Assembly (NCBI RefSeq): GCF_027942865.1 | Contig: NC_134528.1 | Coordinates: 11,684,086-11,748,085, forward strand | Reading direction: 5' to 3' | Length of the DNA: 64,000 nucleotides | Source of the DNA: Odontesthes bonariensis | Taxonomy: Eukaryota; Chordata; Actinopteri; Atheriniformes; Atherinopsidae | In this document: one piece after another, positions 10,590 to 21,892 of the stretch | Layout: each line of letters opens with the position of its first letter | How positions within the stretch are numbered: position 1 is the stretch's first letter | Position numbers and translations under genes: made by a program | The notes under the pieces: model-generated | The model's input: only the letters and a program-made list of their open reading frames with translations | Databases searched by the model: none | Told to the model about the DNA's origin: nothing

Positions 10590-13500
10590 CACAACAGTTT
10601 TTCAGGCTCATCGTTACCATTTGGATGTCGCCTCCGTTATAATGTGAAAAAGTGTTCACATGTACGTGTTAAAGACGAATCTGTTACTTAACCAGCAGCG
10701 ATTCTCTCTAAAAATAAAACAAACACACTGCCATTGCCTAGCAACCACCCACCCAGCAGTGCAAACATCCAGGCTGAGCTTCATTCAGCGACATCCCCCT
10801 CTCAACGTCTTTCTCTCACACACTCGGAACGACACACACACACACACACGCACTCAGCTGCTTGGCAGTGAGAGGAAGGGGGAGTTGCATCATCCATCCA
10901 TTAAAGCAGTTGCAGCAGCCAGACCCTGAAAGGAGACGTGCAGACTGCTGGAGCACAGGCAGACACGAAGATTTTTTGCTGGCTGCAAATGGTACAACAC
11001 ACTGATGGGAAAAACTGCTCACACACATGGAAGAACAGAAAAATATCACCACTGAGACAGCAGACTGAAACTAGGAACTCGCAACCACTTAACCCCCTCA
11101 TGCTGTGTCCCATGCTGCAACCACAGGTCGAAACCAACGCCTCCGATGCAAGACTCTCGTCTGCCAAAAACCACTCGCTTACAAGACGGAAGTTGAACGT
11201 CAGGGATTACATAATGCTGCAGAGAACCCAAACGTCGCTCTCAGAGCCAGAGCATTCTAAAGCCACACCTTCCCATTATATCAGTTCACACCCCTAAATG
11301 TAATCTTGCATGTTTAACACTGCCTGTTTTGTTAGGGGTTTTTTTTTCTAATCTTGCCAGACTTTCTTAACAAAGGTTCCTGGGAAGAAAACTGTTAACC
11401 TTCATTACAATCCTACTTTGACTTTGCCTCCATTTTTAGATTTCTTGAAAAACACACAGAACAAAAAGGTGGACAAATCCAACATGCAGGAGCAAAGTCT
11501 GCCCGTACTGCAGGCACCACAAATCAGATGAGCCGCACATTAAGAGATTAAGAGCCATTACTGCAAATTGTTGTTCCTCCCAAAACGTGCTTGTATCCTC
11601 CAGTAGTGGACAATAACTGGTCCAAACCTTTGACTTGTGATTACTTGTGTGGATACCTTGGAACTTGCCAAGATGGATTCTCTTAAGATCTCGTAAATTT
11701 CACCAGAATCCAACTGAAAGGAAAGCCAAAGGTTTCGCCAAAATGATTTTTACACTGCCCCAAATTTGCATCATGAACTAAAAACAATTATCTCAACTTG
11801 TTAGCGTGCAAATTAATCTTGATCATCTCTTTAAAAAGGGTGAACTATGATGCTTTAGATATAATGGAAATTGAGGCTGTCATTATTTTATTCCACTACA
11901 TACATAAATATGTCTACTCCAGTATTCAGTCTAAATTCTACATGATCTAGCTACAACATTTCTAGTGACCCCAATTTATTGACCTCTTAAAGCCTAAATT
12001 TAACTGCATGTGGGCCCTCGTGGGTGTAAACTGTGAACCGTCCCTGTGAAGCTCAGTAAACCAGTCAGATGAAAGTAGTTTAAAGATTCTGAAAAGAGTG
12101 AGCTGGAAATGCCTAAGATAAAACATAAGCACAAGCCTGAGAGCCAGAGTATACACACTTCCAGCAGCGCTGTGATGTGGTTGAAAGGACTTACTTCAGT
12201 AGTAAAATAAACAGTTCCCAAATTAAATTGGTCACACCAACGTTTGTGGATTTTCTCGCATATTCAGGTCATTGCCTCTGGGCAGAGACACTCATTTTAG
12301 ACTTTTTCAAATGTGTTTATGTGACGATTAGAGTACCAAAAGCAGAGTACTGATCGGCTCTTTTTGCAGGAGGCAGATATTGGTTCAGTAATTACCTGGA
12401 AAACTCCAAAAACATGTAACAAAACTAATTTCAGAGAGAAAAAGCACCACAAGCTGGAGAATATGCAGAATTTTGTTTAAATGCCAGTCTCTATCAGATC
12501 AAGAGTTCAAAGTCTCAAGAAATGTAGTTTATGACTTATGACTGAACATGTGACTAGTTTGCCGACTTCTTACCATTTCAAAGTTTGAAAAATAACCAGA
12601 TATCATCAATTATCAAGCTCATCTATCCATTACAGTATATTATTATTCATGTGAATACATCTCTTATCAGTGACACAAAAGCTAGAAAACATGCAAAGAC
12701 TGAAGCAAATGTGAGTATGCTTGAGGTTCCCAGTTTGCCTTAATTCATGAATATGGCTACAGTCTGCATGATTACGAACACAGTTAAGTCAAACAACAGT
12801 TACAGACTGATTTGGCTATTTAGCTGAACCAACGGCCTTGTAACAGTTTACATGCATGGCAGCGGAATCGAGTCACTGACTGAAGTATGCTCAACTGCAT
12901 GAGAAAGCATTCAAGACATTCTGCTACTTCTAAATTTCTCTGTGGGAGACCATCGTGCATGTAAGTATAGCCAAATTCCCTGCATGTACCTTGTCTATAA
13001 GTTACTAGAGTGGCGATTTTCTCAAATGACGCTGCGAATATAAAAGCAGAATTTCATTAGAGCAGAGCGACAGTCAGGAAATTCTTTAGGCAACCACGAG
13101 TTGGCACCGTTTCGATGGGCTGATTTTTATGCACAATTTCTGACACATTTAGCTGCCTGATAAATAATAAAAAATAAAATGTGATTCAGAGCATCTCTCT
13201 TGGGATTTTGGCTGTATTTATAAACAGTTATACTTTGCTGTTTTTATAAAAAAGATGCAAAAAGATTGAACTTTAGAGCATTTGTCTGGCAGAGCATATA
13301 CATCCAGGAGTGATTTGAACCCTAACTGCATTATCTGTGTGTGTTAACCAGCTTTAAGAAGCTCGATTTTGTATTATTTCAGTCAGACTAACATGTTTAC
13401 ATGCATTTCAAAAGTCTGCTTTTGGTCAGACTAACACAATAATCTTTTTTTTTTTTTCCCAACGTCATCTAAACGTAGTTTAGCGACTGTGAACAATAGA

Positions 13501-16033
13501 GATGACTATCTGGATGTCTGTAATCACAGCCCCACATGGATAAGAAATACCAGAGGAACTGAAAAAACTCTTTATGAAACTTCTTTATGAGCTTCACCAC
13601 ATCCACCTTCTTCTCCATGGAAATGGAAAACAGAGGAATAAAAAAATATTTGTTGCAGCAATAATAAAGAGGAATAGATTAGGTCATACCGTCACTAAAA
13701 GCTGCAGTGGCTATTCACAAAAAAAATAAAACCACTGTCTAAATCACACAAGCCTCGGCAGAAGATTAGTTACAACTACAACGGAACACTTTTCCAATGG
13801 AACACTTTTAGAGTATTTTAACGTGAAAAGCAAAGCAACACAAGTCCTAGAACAAGTAGAGAAAAGAAACTCACAGAAGAGCACCATTAAAAGCATACGC
13901 AGTGCTGAGAGAATAAAATTTTAAATCTTAACAATGAAAGGTGTACAGCCTCTTGCTGAGCTGAATTCCACCTATGGCACCAGTTGTTGTGACCATATTA
14001 TCTAAATTTCTGAAGTATTGACTGAGATGAGGTACAAGTCTGAAGTCTGTACATTTAGGTGACATTTCACATGTGTTTCACTCTTATAGTATACTGTATA
14101 GTTTGTCTGTAAGCACAAACTGACATTTGTTTTTTCCCCCAAAGGTCTATAAAGAACACAAACCATACTAGTACCCCAACATAAACAGACAAGACATACC
14201 TCTTAACAGCTTATCAATCAGAGTATAGGTGGCGCAGTATCTCAGAAATATGCCTTCAGTTTGATTAGATACTTCTTGTACTAACAATCTATATAGACAA
14301 ATCAAAGAAATGCCAACACTAAAGCCAATGGGCTCGTAATAGTTAAGAGTTCAAATTCTTCACAATATTGGAAGACGAACTTTGGCTTCTATCGCCCTTT
14401 GTGGTTTTCAGAGTATCTTGGTGTTCCCTGCAGTTCGGTCAGAGCACAGCTAATTCTGATAAGATCTGTTAAACACTAAAATAAGTTAGCTGATTGTCTC
14501 AGTCTCCTGGCACTGTGTTTCATCAGTCTTTATACAATGACTGCTGACTCAGATAAGCTTATCAGCTATTGAACTCCTCCTGTACCTGACTAGCAGGGCA
14601 CAAGCACTACACCAAGTGATGTCATTTACTGGTCACCTGTGCACCTCATTGCAATCTGATATACTGGAGAGGGTGAGTGGGGCGGCTACATTTCAACACT
14701 GCACAATACAAAATTGATGATGACAATCACCATTTGCCTTAGCTGTGACAACATGCCGCTGCGGTATAGTCAGGATATATTAAATGGTTTAATCTGATAA
14801 TATCTTGAAATTTGAACAAACATTTATCAGGACAGAAAAAAAAGTAGCAGAGTTGATTATTAGGTTTGATCAGTGGTAGCAATCAGAATCTAGCTACTGA
14901 TTGTTCTCAAAACAAGAGTGCACATCCACAACAATAAAGTACACAAACCCAAATTCAATGTGCATTTATTCTGTAATAAGCATGCTAATGCAGGACTCTA
15001 CTGCTCTTTATCTACTCCAAGATTAGGAGTTATTAACCAATCTCCTGTCGATGACCAGTGCAAACCCTTGTACATCTTACCCCACTTCCCTGTGTCAATA
15101 TATCTATAGTGCTCTAATGCAGTCAAGAATAATGGCAATTTATGAAAGTGAGAGCTCTGAGAGAACATACTCTGCCAAGGCCTGTGCCATATATTTCAGT
15201 ACTAAAGAAAGTGATCCCGATCTGCACCAAGTGATCCTTCTTTGCCTATGCTCTAGCTTTCCACCAAATCAACTTTCTAACAAATAGCATTTATCAAATA
15301 CCTTTATGAAAAATATTACAAAGGCAAAAATGTATAACCAAGAGGCACCTGATGCATTAAGCGCAAGTGCCACATTAATTAATAAGCAAATCAATGAATA
15401 TGGCTTATGGTAAGAGTTTAGCATAAGGCATACTCAATGACTATGAAATGCAATAGTGTTTTAAAAGCCATTTTCAGCTATCAACCGAGCTTGATCAAGA
15501 AACACATTCAGAAAAGCTACATACTGCTGTACATAATTATATCAATATTAAATAATTTAGATAATGAGCTTAAGAGAACTGGTTCAGTCTCGTTAGGAGC
15601 AGTGCTGCTGACAGTGAAGAATGGCTGTTCATAAACAACTTCCCAGCTTGTCAATATAATTCAGTAACATCCATCTAAGGTTAATTTCTAACTGACCCAA
15701 AGGACCTTTAATGAACGCACAAAATCGAAGGAATCCATAAAGTAACAATTACCTTCAAGAACCACCAAACACATCAGACCACACAGTACCAAATAGCATT
15801 GCACGGGTTTAACTTGAGGATTAATTATTGTCAGTAATCACAGCAGGATAGCTAACATTACTTGATGATATCATCGGGACATCTGGAAGTCTGCAATATG
15901 TTAAATCGTTACCGATATCACTAGGTTGCCAAGCTAACGTCACATGGCTAACAGTGGCACCCAAATGACAAAGTCCGTCATTAGCTAGTTATAGCTAGAG
16001 TAGCTATAACGTTACCATGCAAGTTTAGCTCAC
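10590..16033. other. Probable ppm1b first intron, largely featureless
   Basis: No recognised coding exon or RNA gene. A short CA-rich tract lies at about 10828-10850 and an X-box-like motif at 10733-10746. The several short overlapping open frames at 10660-11300 share no family features and look like chance in a more GC-rich patch. Confidence 0.5.
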
Positions 16034-16130
16034 CTGGGACCGGACAAAGAACTGGAAACCAACGTCCCAACGTTAGACTGTGTACCCAAGTATTACTTTC
16101 AAATTGGCTTTATTCGAAACTACCTTACTA
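16034..16130 (-). other. ppm1b: Candidate 5' noncoding exon of ppm1b
   Basis: On the minus strand the sequence TCCGGTCCCAG is followed by a consensus donor GTGAGC (16033-16028). There is no ATG-led frame of note, as expected for the untranslated first exon that vertebrate PPM1B genes have upstream of the start-codon exon. The distance to the acceptor at 3977 would make a 12 kb intron. The right boundary (transcription start) is not determined, and 16130 is only an estimate. Confidence 0.35.
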
Positions 16131-17703
16131 AAACAAGCCGAGTTACGCTGGACTTCAGATGCTTGGTCAGGTTTTAATTAGGAAGTGGTCTACTTGTGCG
16201 CTAACATCACTGCACAACAGTCTTTTAAGCATGGGCCAAATTTGTGGTTATTTGGAAATGCGTTTCTGTTTTAAACACTAATCCAGTTATCATATGCTGA
16301 ACTCCCCTACACTTTACACTGTTGCCTATGAGCAAAGGCCTACTTTGTTGGTATGACAATATGAGCTAACGTTAGCTTCCATGCTAATAACCTAACAGCT
16401 AGCTGTCGTTGGAGCCAACAACTCTAGGTTGTCAAACTCGAGCTAATGACGTTAGCGCACATACTAGCATGCTACTTACGTTTTCCTGCTGATGTGCGAA
16501 TGTAGATCCAATCTTGATTATGTGACTCTGCTTTTATGTGAAGATATATCGTTTACCTAGCCACCTACTAAGCTAATGTTAGCTAGCTAGCTATGATATG
16601 TTTCCTTATTTAACAAAAATAATCGAGATTGGCCTCAGTTGAGCGGCGATAATTCCTTTCTCGGTGGTTCCCTGCTTGGACAGCGTTGATTTTTACGCAT
16701 GTTTGACGCCAGTTCTGTCTCTCACAATAAATGAAGACAAATGCGACCGTTCCAAAGCAAATATGGAACCTGAGAATTGGTTATATTATTATACAACACT
16801 GTCAAATCTAGCACTTTCTTCCATTGAAAGGCCAGAGCTATCCTTCGACTTTGGGTGCTGAACAAGAGGAGGTGTTATTTTTGGCATCTGCTTACTGATT
16901 GGTTACAATGGTTGGAAAATACGTCTCTTAATTGGCTGACTCTTGTGTCAATTAGCTCTGCCCCTGTCTATACCATATTGTCATTGGTCTATTACAAAGT
17001 TTTACGATGTACTGGAAATGCGGGATACACTTGTAAGCCGTACTGGCGTACACCGGAGCAGTTCTGAATAGGCGGAGTCGGTCTTTAAATAGTAAAGTTC
17101 AACTCCGAGGCCGAAATTGATCGAGCTCAACCGGTTGGCCAAGACTGAAGATGTATGTGAAACAAACCACATCTGCTTTCAGCTCAAAATATTAATCATC
17201 CTTAACGTTCCTTAAACAGCCATTGACAGGTCCGAGCGTCTCAAAGTAAATAACAAACGCGACATTACTCACATACAGCATGGACAATTGAAGAGGTGTT
17301 AGTCTTCAACACAAGTAGGAATAGTTATTATTACATCATACTAGCGATCATTTTTCTGTTCCAATTTTTCTATTCTATTTGGCTTGTCTTGTCTTGACAG
17401 CTTATTTTGACGTACATGTAAATGTTTGGATTACTGCTTCAAGTTTCATAATATTACGTTTTTTTCTTTCAAAAAAGAAAAAAAAACATACCAACTTTAT
17501 AACCCGTGTCCCTTACATTACGCACAATGCCTGGGCTGGCTGATACTTAGATGCACTTATCTCTATCTGGTTCTCTGTGAATTCATCACACGAAACCAGT
17601 ACCTTCAAGCCATGACTCTTTCATGTAATCTTCTGATTGTGCTCTGTGTTTCTTTGTTGTATCACTTTCTCTTTATATCTGGAAAATCACAGAAAGGAAG
17701 TGT
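16131..17703. promoter_or_regulatory. Likely ppm1b 5' flank with GCTAAC/GTTAGC cluster
   Basis: This stretch upstream of the presumed first exon is dense in GCTAAC, GTTAGC and GCTAGC words, including the palindrome GCTAACGTTAGC at 16365-16376. The same word is found near the mta3 start. No TATA box could be tied to a start site, and no coding region was seen. The promoter assignment is inferred from position only. Confidence 0.3.
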
Positions 17704-17708
17704 TATCT

Positions 17709-18441
17709 TGTGACAAAGTGGGTGAGACCATTTGTCTCATTTATTAATACCATCTTTAGTTCACCGTACTTGTTTGTTTTCAATTATTTCACTATCAGCA
17801 ATCATCATTTTACAGATACAGACTATCCCTTGTTTGTTTGTGTTTTGTATTATGTTTGGTTATATTTCATAGTTCAACATTAAATAAAAACTGACAAGTA
17901 TTTTTAAATTCAGTTATAATTTATTGAATTATATTTCCTTTGAATAAGTTAAATTAACATTTAAGTGTGCTACTCACCATTTGGTATTTAATTTATGTGT
18001 GGTTAACATGTAGATGAAAAGGTAAAACAGGTAAGAGTGTTTTTACTGTAATTTGTATGATTGCTGACATGTGAAACAGTGAAGTTAGAAGCCAGTGGAG
18101 TCACCTCCTCTGTTGGTACAACCAAGGAGGCAGTGCCCAGTGAGGTGGGGCTATTTAAGCAGTGGCCTTTTGTCTGTTGCGAGGAGGGACTGCAACCATC
18201 GTGCTGATCGGGTGTAGCAATTTACATTTGATTTAATTTCTTTTTTTTTGATTAGTTCTAAGTTGAGTTTTATTAAGTTCAACTGTTAACTGTTCAGTTA
18301 TATTTTTTGTTGTATATATATTTTTCTGCTACATGTGAAGCAGAAGGCACATGTGAATAAACACCTTGTGGTGATTTTTTTTTTGGACAAACTGCCGTGA
18401 TTCTGCCTCCTACTTATGCCGCTCTGGTCAGCTTCCCAACA
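17709..18441 (+). repeat. Left LTR of the Gmr1-like element
   Basis: This LTR is 733 bp and nearly collinear with the right LTR, but it lacks a block of about 145 bp that the right copy has at 21292-21436. It contains a GAATAAACACCTTGTGG segment (around 18355) that can serve as poly(A) signal, and a GCTATTTAAGCAGTGG segment resembling a TATA region near 18150. Confidence 0.88.
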
Positions 18442-18524
18442 TTTGATGGCAGAGGTGGTATCCAGGCCAGTAGGAGGCACAGAAGAAAATGTCAACCCGA
18501 TAAAAGAAACTGACAAGTGAGCGT

Positions 18525-19253
18525 TTGAAAGAAGAGTCGCAAGATGGCGGTGACCAGCAAGGGGCAGCAGGTGGTCAACCGACGCAAAACAGCACGGCCG
18601 AACTATCGAATCTCCTTCACTGTCTGATGCAACAGCAGGCTGATTGCCGGTCATGTCCTCAATGCCATTTAACAGCACCAAGCAAGAAGGGAGATAGGGC
18701 CCCCCTTATTAACATGCCCATCATTGAGACACCCTTTTCCCGTATTGCCATGGACATTGTAGGTCCCCTCGAAAGAAGTAGTGCTGGCCATAGATACATA
18801 CTAGTAGTTTTTGACTATGCCACAAGATATCCTGAAGCCTTTCCGCTGAAGAAGATCAAAACTCGACAGATCATCAACTGCCTCATCCAGCTGTTCTCCA
18901 GAGTGGGAATTCCAAGAGAGATTATCACCGACCAAGGCACCAACTTCACATCAAGTCTATTGAAACAGATCTACAGCATGCTAGGCATTCAAGGAGTGAA
19001 GACCAGTCCCTACCATCCACAAACAGATGGCCTCGTTGAGCGCTTTAACAAGACCCTCAAGTCCATGCTGAGGAAGTTTGTGAATGACTCTGGGTCAGAC
19101 TGGAACCAGTGGCTTCCATTCTTGTTATTTGCATATAGGGAAGTCCCACAGGCATCAACTGGATTTTCACCTTTCCAACTGCTGTTTGGACATTCAGTGA
19201 GGGGTCCAATGGATGTCTTGAAGGAAGCCTGTGCCACAACAACAGTGCAGTGA
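18525..19253 (+). pseudogene. Integrase of the Gmr1-like element (truncated N-terminus)
   Basis: The frame carries the DDE integrase core: AMDIVGPL (first Asp), ITDQGTNF (second Asp) and HPQTDGLVERFNKTL (Glu), followed by the usual WNQWLPFLLFAYRE segment. Only the CxxC half of the HHCC zinc finger (CRSCPQC) remains; the His pair has been lost at the deletion that also removed gag and protease. The first 50 or so residues are gag-derived. The frame stops at 19251 because of a frameshift. The C-terminal GPY/F-like part continues in other frames to about 19550. Confidence 0.85.
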
Positions 19254-20012
19254 ACTTTCATATGTGTTGAAAATGAGAGACAAGCTGGACCAATTCCAAG
19301 AGCTCGCCAATGACAATCTGGCACAAGCACAGCAGAAGCAGAGCTATGACAAGGATTCAAGGAGAAGAGTGTTCCAGGAGGGCCAGAAAGTTCTCCTGTT
19401 GCTGCCAACATCAGACAGTGGTCTCCTTGCCAAGTGGCATATAAGATCACCAAAAAGACTGGCCATGTCACATATGAACCGTTTTTGCCAGATCGCCGGA
19501 AGAAACATCAGATCTATCACATAAATCTTTTGAAAGACTGGGTGGATCAGCCAGAACATTCTGGGACCCTGTTGGCACGTGCAGTTGTTGATGAGGAGGA
19601 GCTTCAAGAGCAGTATTTTCCCTCTGCAATGGATACACCAGTGTATCCTGATTTGTGTCACCTGCCAGCAAAGAAGCGTCAGGAGGGTCAGAAACACATG
19701 ACAGAAGAACTGTTCAGTTTGAAACCAGGTTGTACACACCTCATCAAACATCACATCCGCCTGCATGCAGCTGATCAGCAACCCATCAGAGACACTACTT
19801 CTCGCATTCCAGCCAAACTTGTTCCTGAACTGAAGCAGGAAGTGGAGGAAATGCTGGCTATGGGAATCATCGATCCCTCATGGAGTGAGTGGTGCAGCCC
19901 TGTGGTGTTGGTGCCAAAGAAAGATGAGCCAAAACTGAGATTTTGTGTCAACTTTTCAAAATTGAATGCAGTTTCTGCTTTCGATCCATATCCAATGCCG
20001 AGGGTGGATTAG
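19231..20012 (+). pseudogene. Integrase C-terminus and start of reverse transcriptase, frameshifted
   Basis: Two overlapping frames (19231-19524 and 19434-20012) carry on the polyprotein. The first gives the integrase tail (QKQSYDKDSRRRVFQEGQKV). The second gives YKITKKTGHVTYE, typical of a gypsy GPY/F module, then a linker, then the reverse transcriptase N-terminal block with MGIIDPSWSEWCSPVVLVPK and LRFCVNFSKLNAV. A stop codon at 20010 interrupts it. Confidence 0.8.
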
Positions 20013-20990
20013 CTGATTGAGCACTTGGGACATGCCAATTTTCTGACAACCCTTGACCTTTGGAAAGGTTGCTGGCAAGTACCACTGACAGAAGCGTCAA
20101 AGGACAACAATGTTCAGAGTACCAGGGGGCTTATTCAGGTTCAGAATGGTGCCTTTTGGTTTACATGGAGCACCAGCAACATTCCAGAGACTGGTGCATG
20201 AGGTTTTGCGAGGTGCAGAGGACTATGCAGCAGCCTATATTGATGACATCGTTATTTACATCGAGACCTGGGGGGAGCATGTACAGCATCTTGCTGATGT
20301 CTTCCAAGTATCCACAGTGCTCGTCTGGTAATTAATGCAAAGAAATATCACATGGCAAAGCCTGAGGTGCAGTACCTTGGGTATGTGATTGGAGGTGGTG
20401 GTATCCGACCCCAAGTAGGTAAGGTGGATGCAACTTCACCATTACCTAACACCAAGAAAAGACCCAACTTTGCAACAAGATCTGCTGTGCTAACTGATAT
20501 GACTCACAAATCTAGCCCAATAAAACTTAAATGGACTCAAGAGAATGAAGGTGCTTTTAAGGACTTGAAAAACTGCCTTTGTGAGAAACCGGTTTTGCAG
20601 TGTCCGGATTTCACTCTTACTTTTACTGTACAGAGAGATGCTTCTGGAGTAGGGCTTGGCACTGTCTTACTTCAAGGTGAAGCTGAAGATCTGTACAGTA
20701 CATCAGCTGGAAACTGTTTCCAAGGGAAATGAGGTACTCAACTGTAGAGAAGGAAGCTCTAGCGATCAAATGGGCTTTAGACACTTATTTAGACACAGTA
20801 TTACCTCATTGGTAAAGAGTTTATTCTTGAGACTGATCATCGTGCTTCAAAGTGGATACACAAGAAGAAAGACACCAATGCCAGAATTACCAGATGGTAT
20901 TTGTCTCTCCAACCTTATTGTTTCCAGGTCCAGTATAGACCAGGACATAAGAATGTCATTGCTGACTTCTTGTTCCGTGACTGAGGAGTA
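20013..20990 (+). pseudogene. Reverse transcriptase palm and RNase H, frameshifted
   Basis: After the stop at 20010 the polyprotein can be followed through several frames. It has an FLTTLDLWKGCWQV-like block, VPFGLHGAPATFQRL, and the catalytic YIDD at 20236-20247. Next come the KPEVQYLGYVIG block and an RNase H region with RDASGVGLG (around 20635-20660). Near 20940-20985 a PGHKNVIADF-type segment closes RNase H. At least three frameshifts separate these pieces. No integrase follows, which confirms the unusual domain order. Confidence 0.8.
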
Positions 20991-21011
20991 ATGGTCTTAA
21001 GGAGGGTGTGT

Positions 21012-21887
21012 GTTACAAAGTGGGTGAGACCATTTGTCTCATTTATTAATACCATCTTTAGTTCACCATACTTGTTTGTTTTCAATCATTTTACTATCAG
21101 TAATCATAATTTTTACAGATACAGACTATCCTGGATTTGTTTGTGTTTCGTATTAAGTTTGGTTATATTTCATAGTTCAACATCTTTGGTTTAAATAAAA
21201 ACTGACAAGTATTGTTAAATTCAGTTATAATTTATTGAATTATATTTACTTAGAATAAGTTAAATTAACATTTAAGTGTGCTACTCACCATACCCACCAT
21301 GTGCACAGAGACAAAGGGAGGAAGTGCTGCAATATTTCTGCTTTTATACTCTGGGGAACATGATTGGGGGACGTCATTGGACTAGTACACATCAGGAAGG
21401 TGAGACACATTAGGTTTAGATATTACTTAGGTTTATTTGGTATTTAATTTATGTGTGGTTAACATGTAGATGAAAAGGTAAAACAGGTAAGAGTGTTTTT
21501 ACTGTAATTTGTATGATTGGTGACGTGTGAAACCGTGAAATGGTGAAGTTAGAAGCCAGTGGAGTCACCTCCTCTGTTGGTACAACCAAGGAGGCAGTGC
21601 CCAGTGAGGTGAGGCTATTTAAGCAGTGGCCTATTGTCTGTCGCGAGGAGGGAGTGCAACCATCGTGCTGATCGGGTGTAGCAATTTACATTTGATTTAA
21701 TTTCTTTTGTTTATTTAGTTCAACTAAGTTAACTGTTCAGTTATATTTTTTGTTGTATATATATTTTTTTGCTACACGTGAAGCAGAAGGCACATGTGAA
21801 TAAACACCTTGTGGTGATTATTTTTTTTTTGGACAAACTGCTGTGAATCTGCCTCCTACTTATGCTGCTCTGGTCAGCTTCCCAACA
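21012..21887 (+). repeat. Right LTR of the Gmr1-like element
   Basis: This LTR is 876 bp, longer than the left copy mainly because of the block at 21292-21436. It matches the left LTR closely elsewhere and ends CTTCCCAACA directly before the tatct duplication. Confidence 0.88.
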
Positions 21888-21892
21888 TATCT

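Larger units (their letters stand above)
17704..21892 (+). mobile_element. Gmr1-like Ty3/gypsy LTR retrotransposon, internally deleted
   Basis: The element body is 17709-21887. The left LTR is 17709-18441 and the right LTR 21012-21887; both start TGT.ACAAAG and end CTTCCCAACA. A perfect 5-bp duplication tatct flanks it (17704-17708, 21888-21892). A purine-rich tract AAGGAGGG precedes the right LTR. Internally, integrase comes first, then reverse transcriptase, then RNase H. That is the copia-like order in a gypsy-type element, known from the Gmr1 group of deuterostomes. Capsid, nucleocapsid and protease are absent: only a short gag-like stretch lies between the LTR and a truncated integrase zinc finger. 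Frameshifts and stops make pol nonfunctional. Confidence 0.88.

Noticed and set aside
10660..11297. Cluster of overlapping short frames on both strands
   Set aside because: A locally GC-richer patch makes stops rarer; none has a recognisable protein feature.
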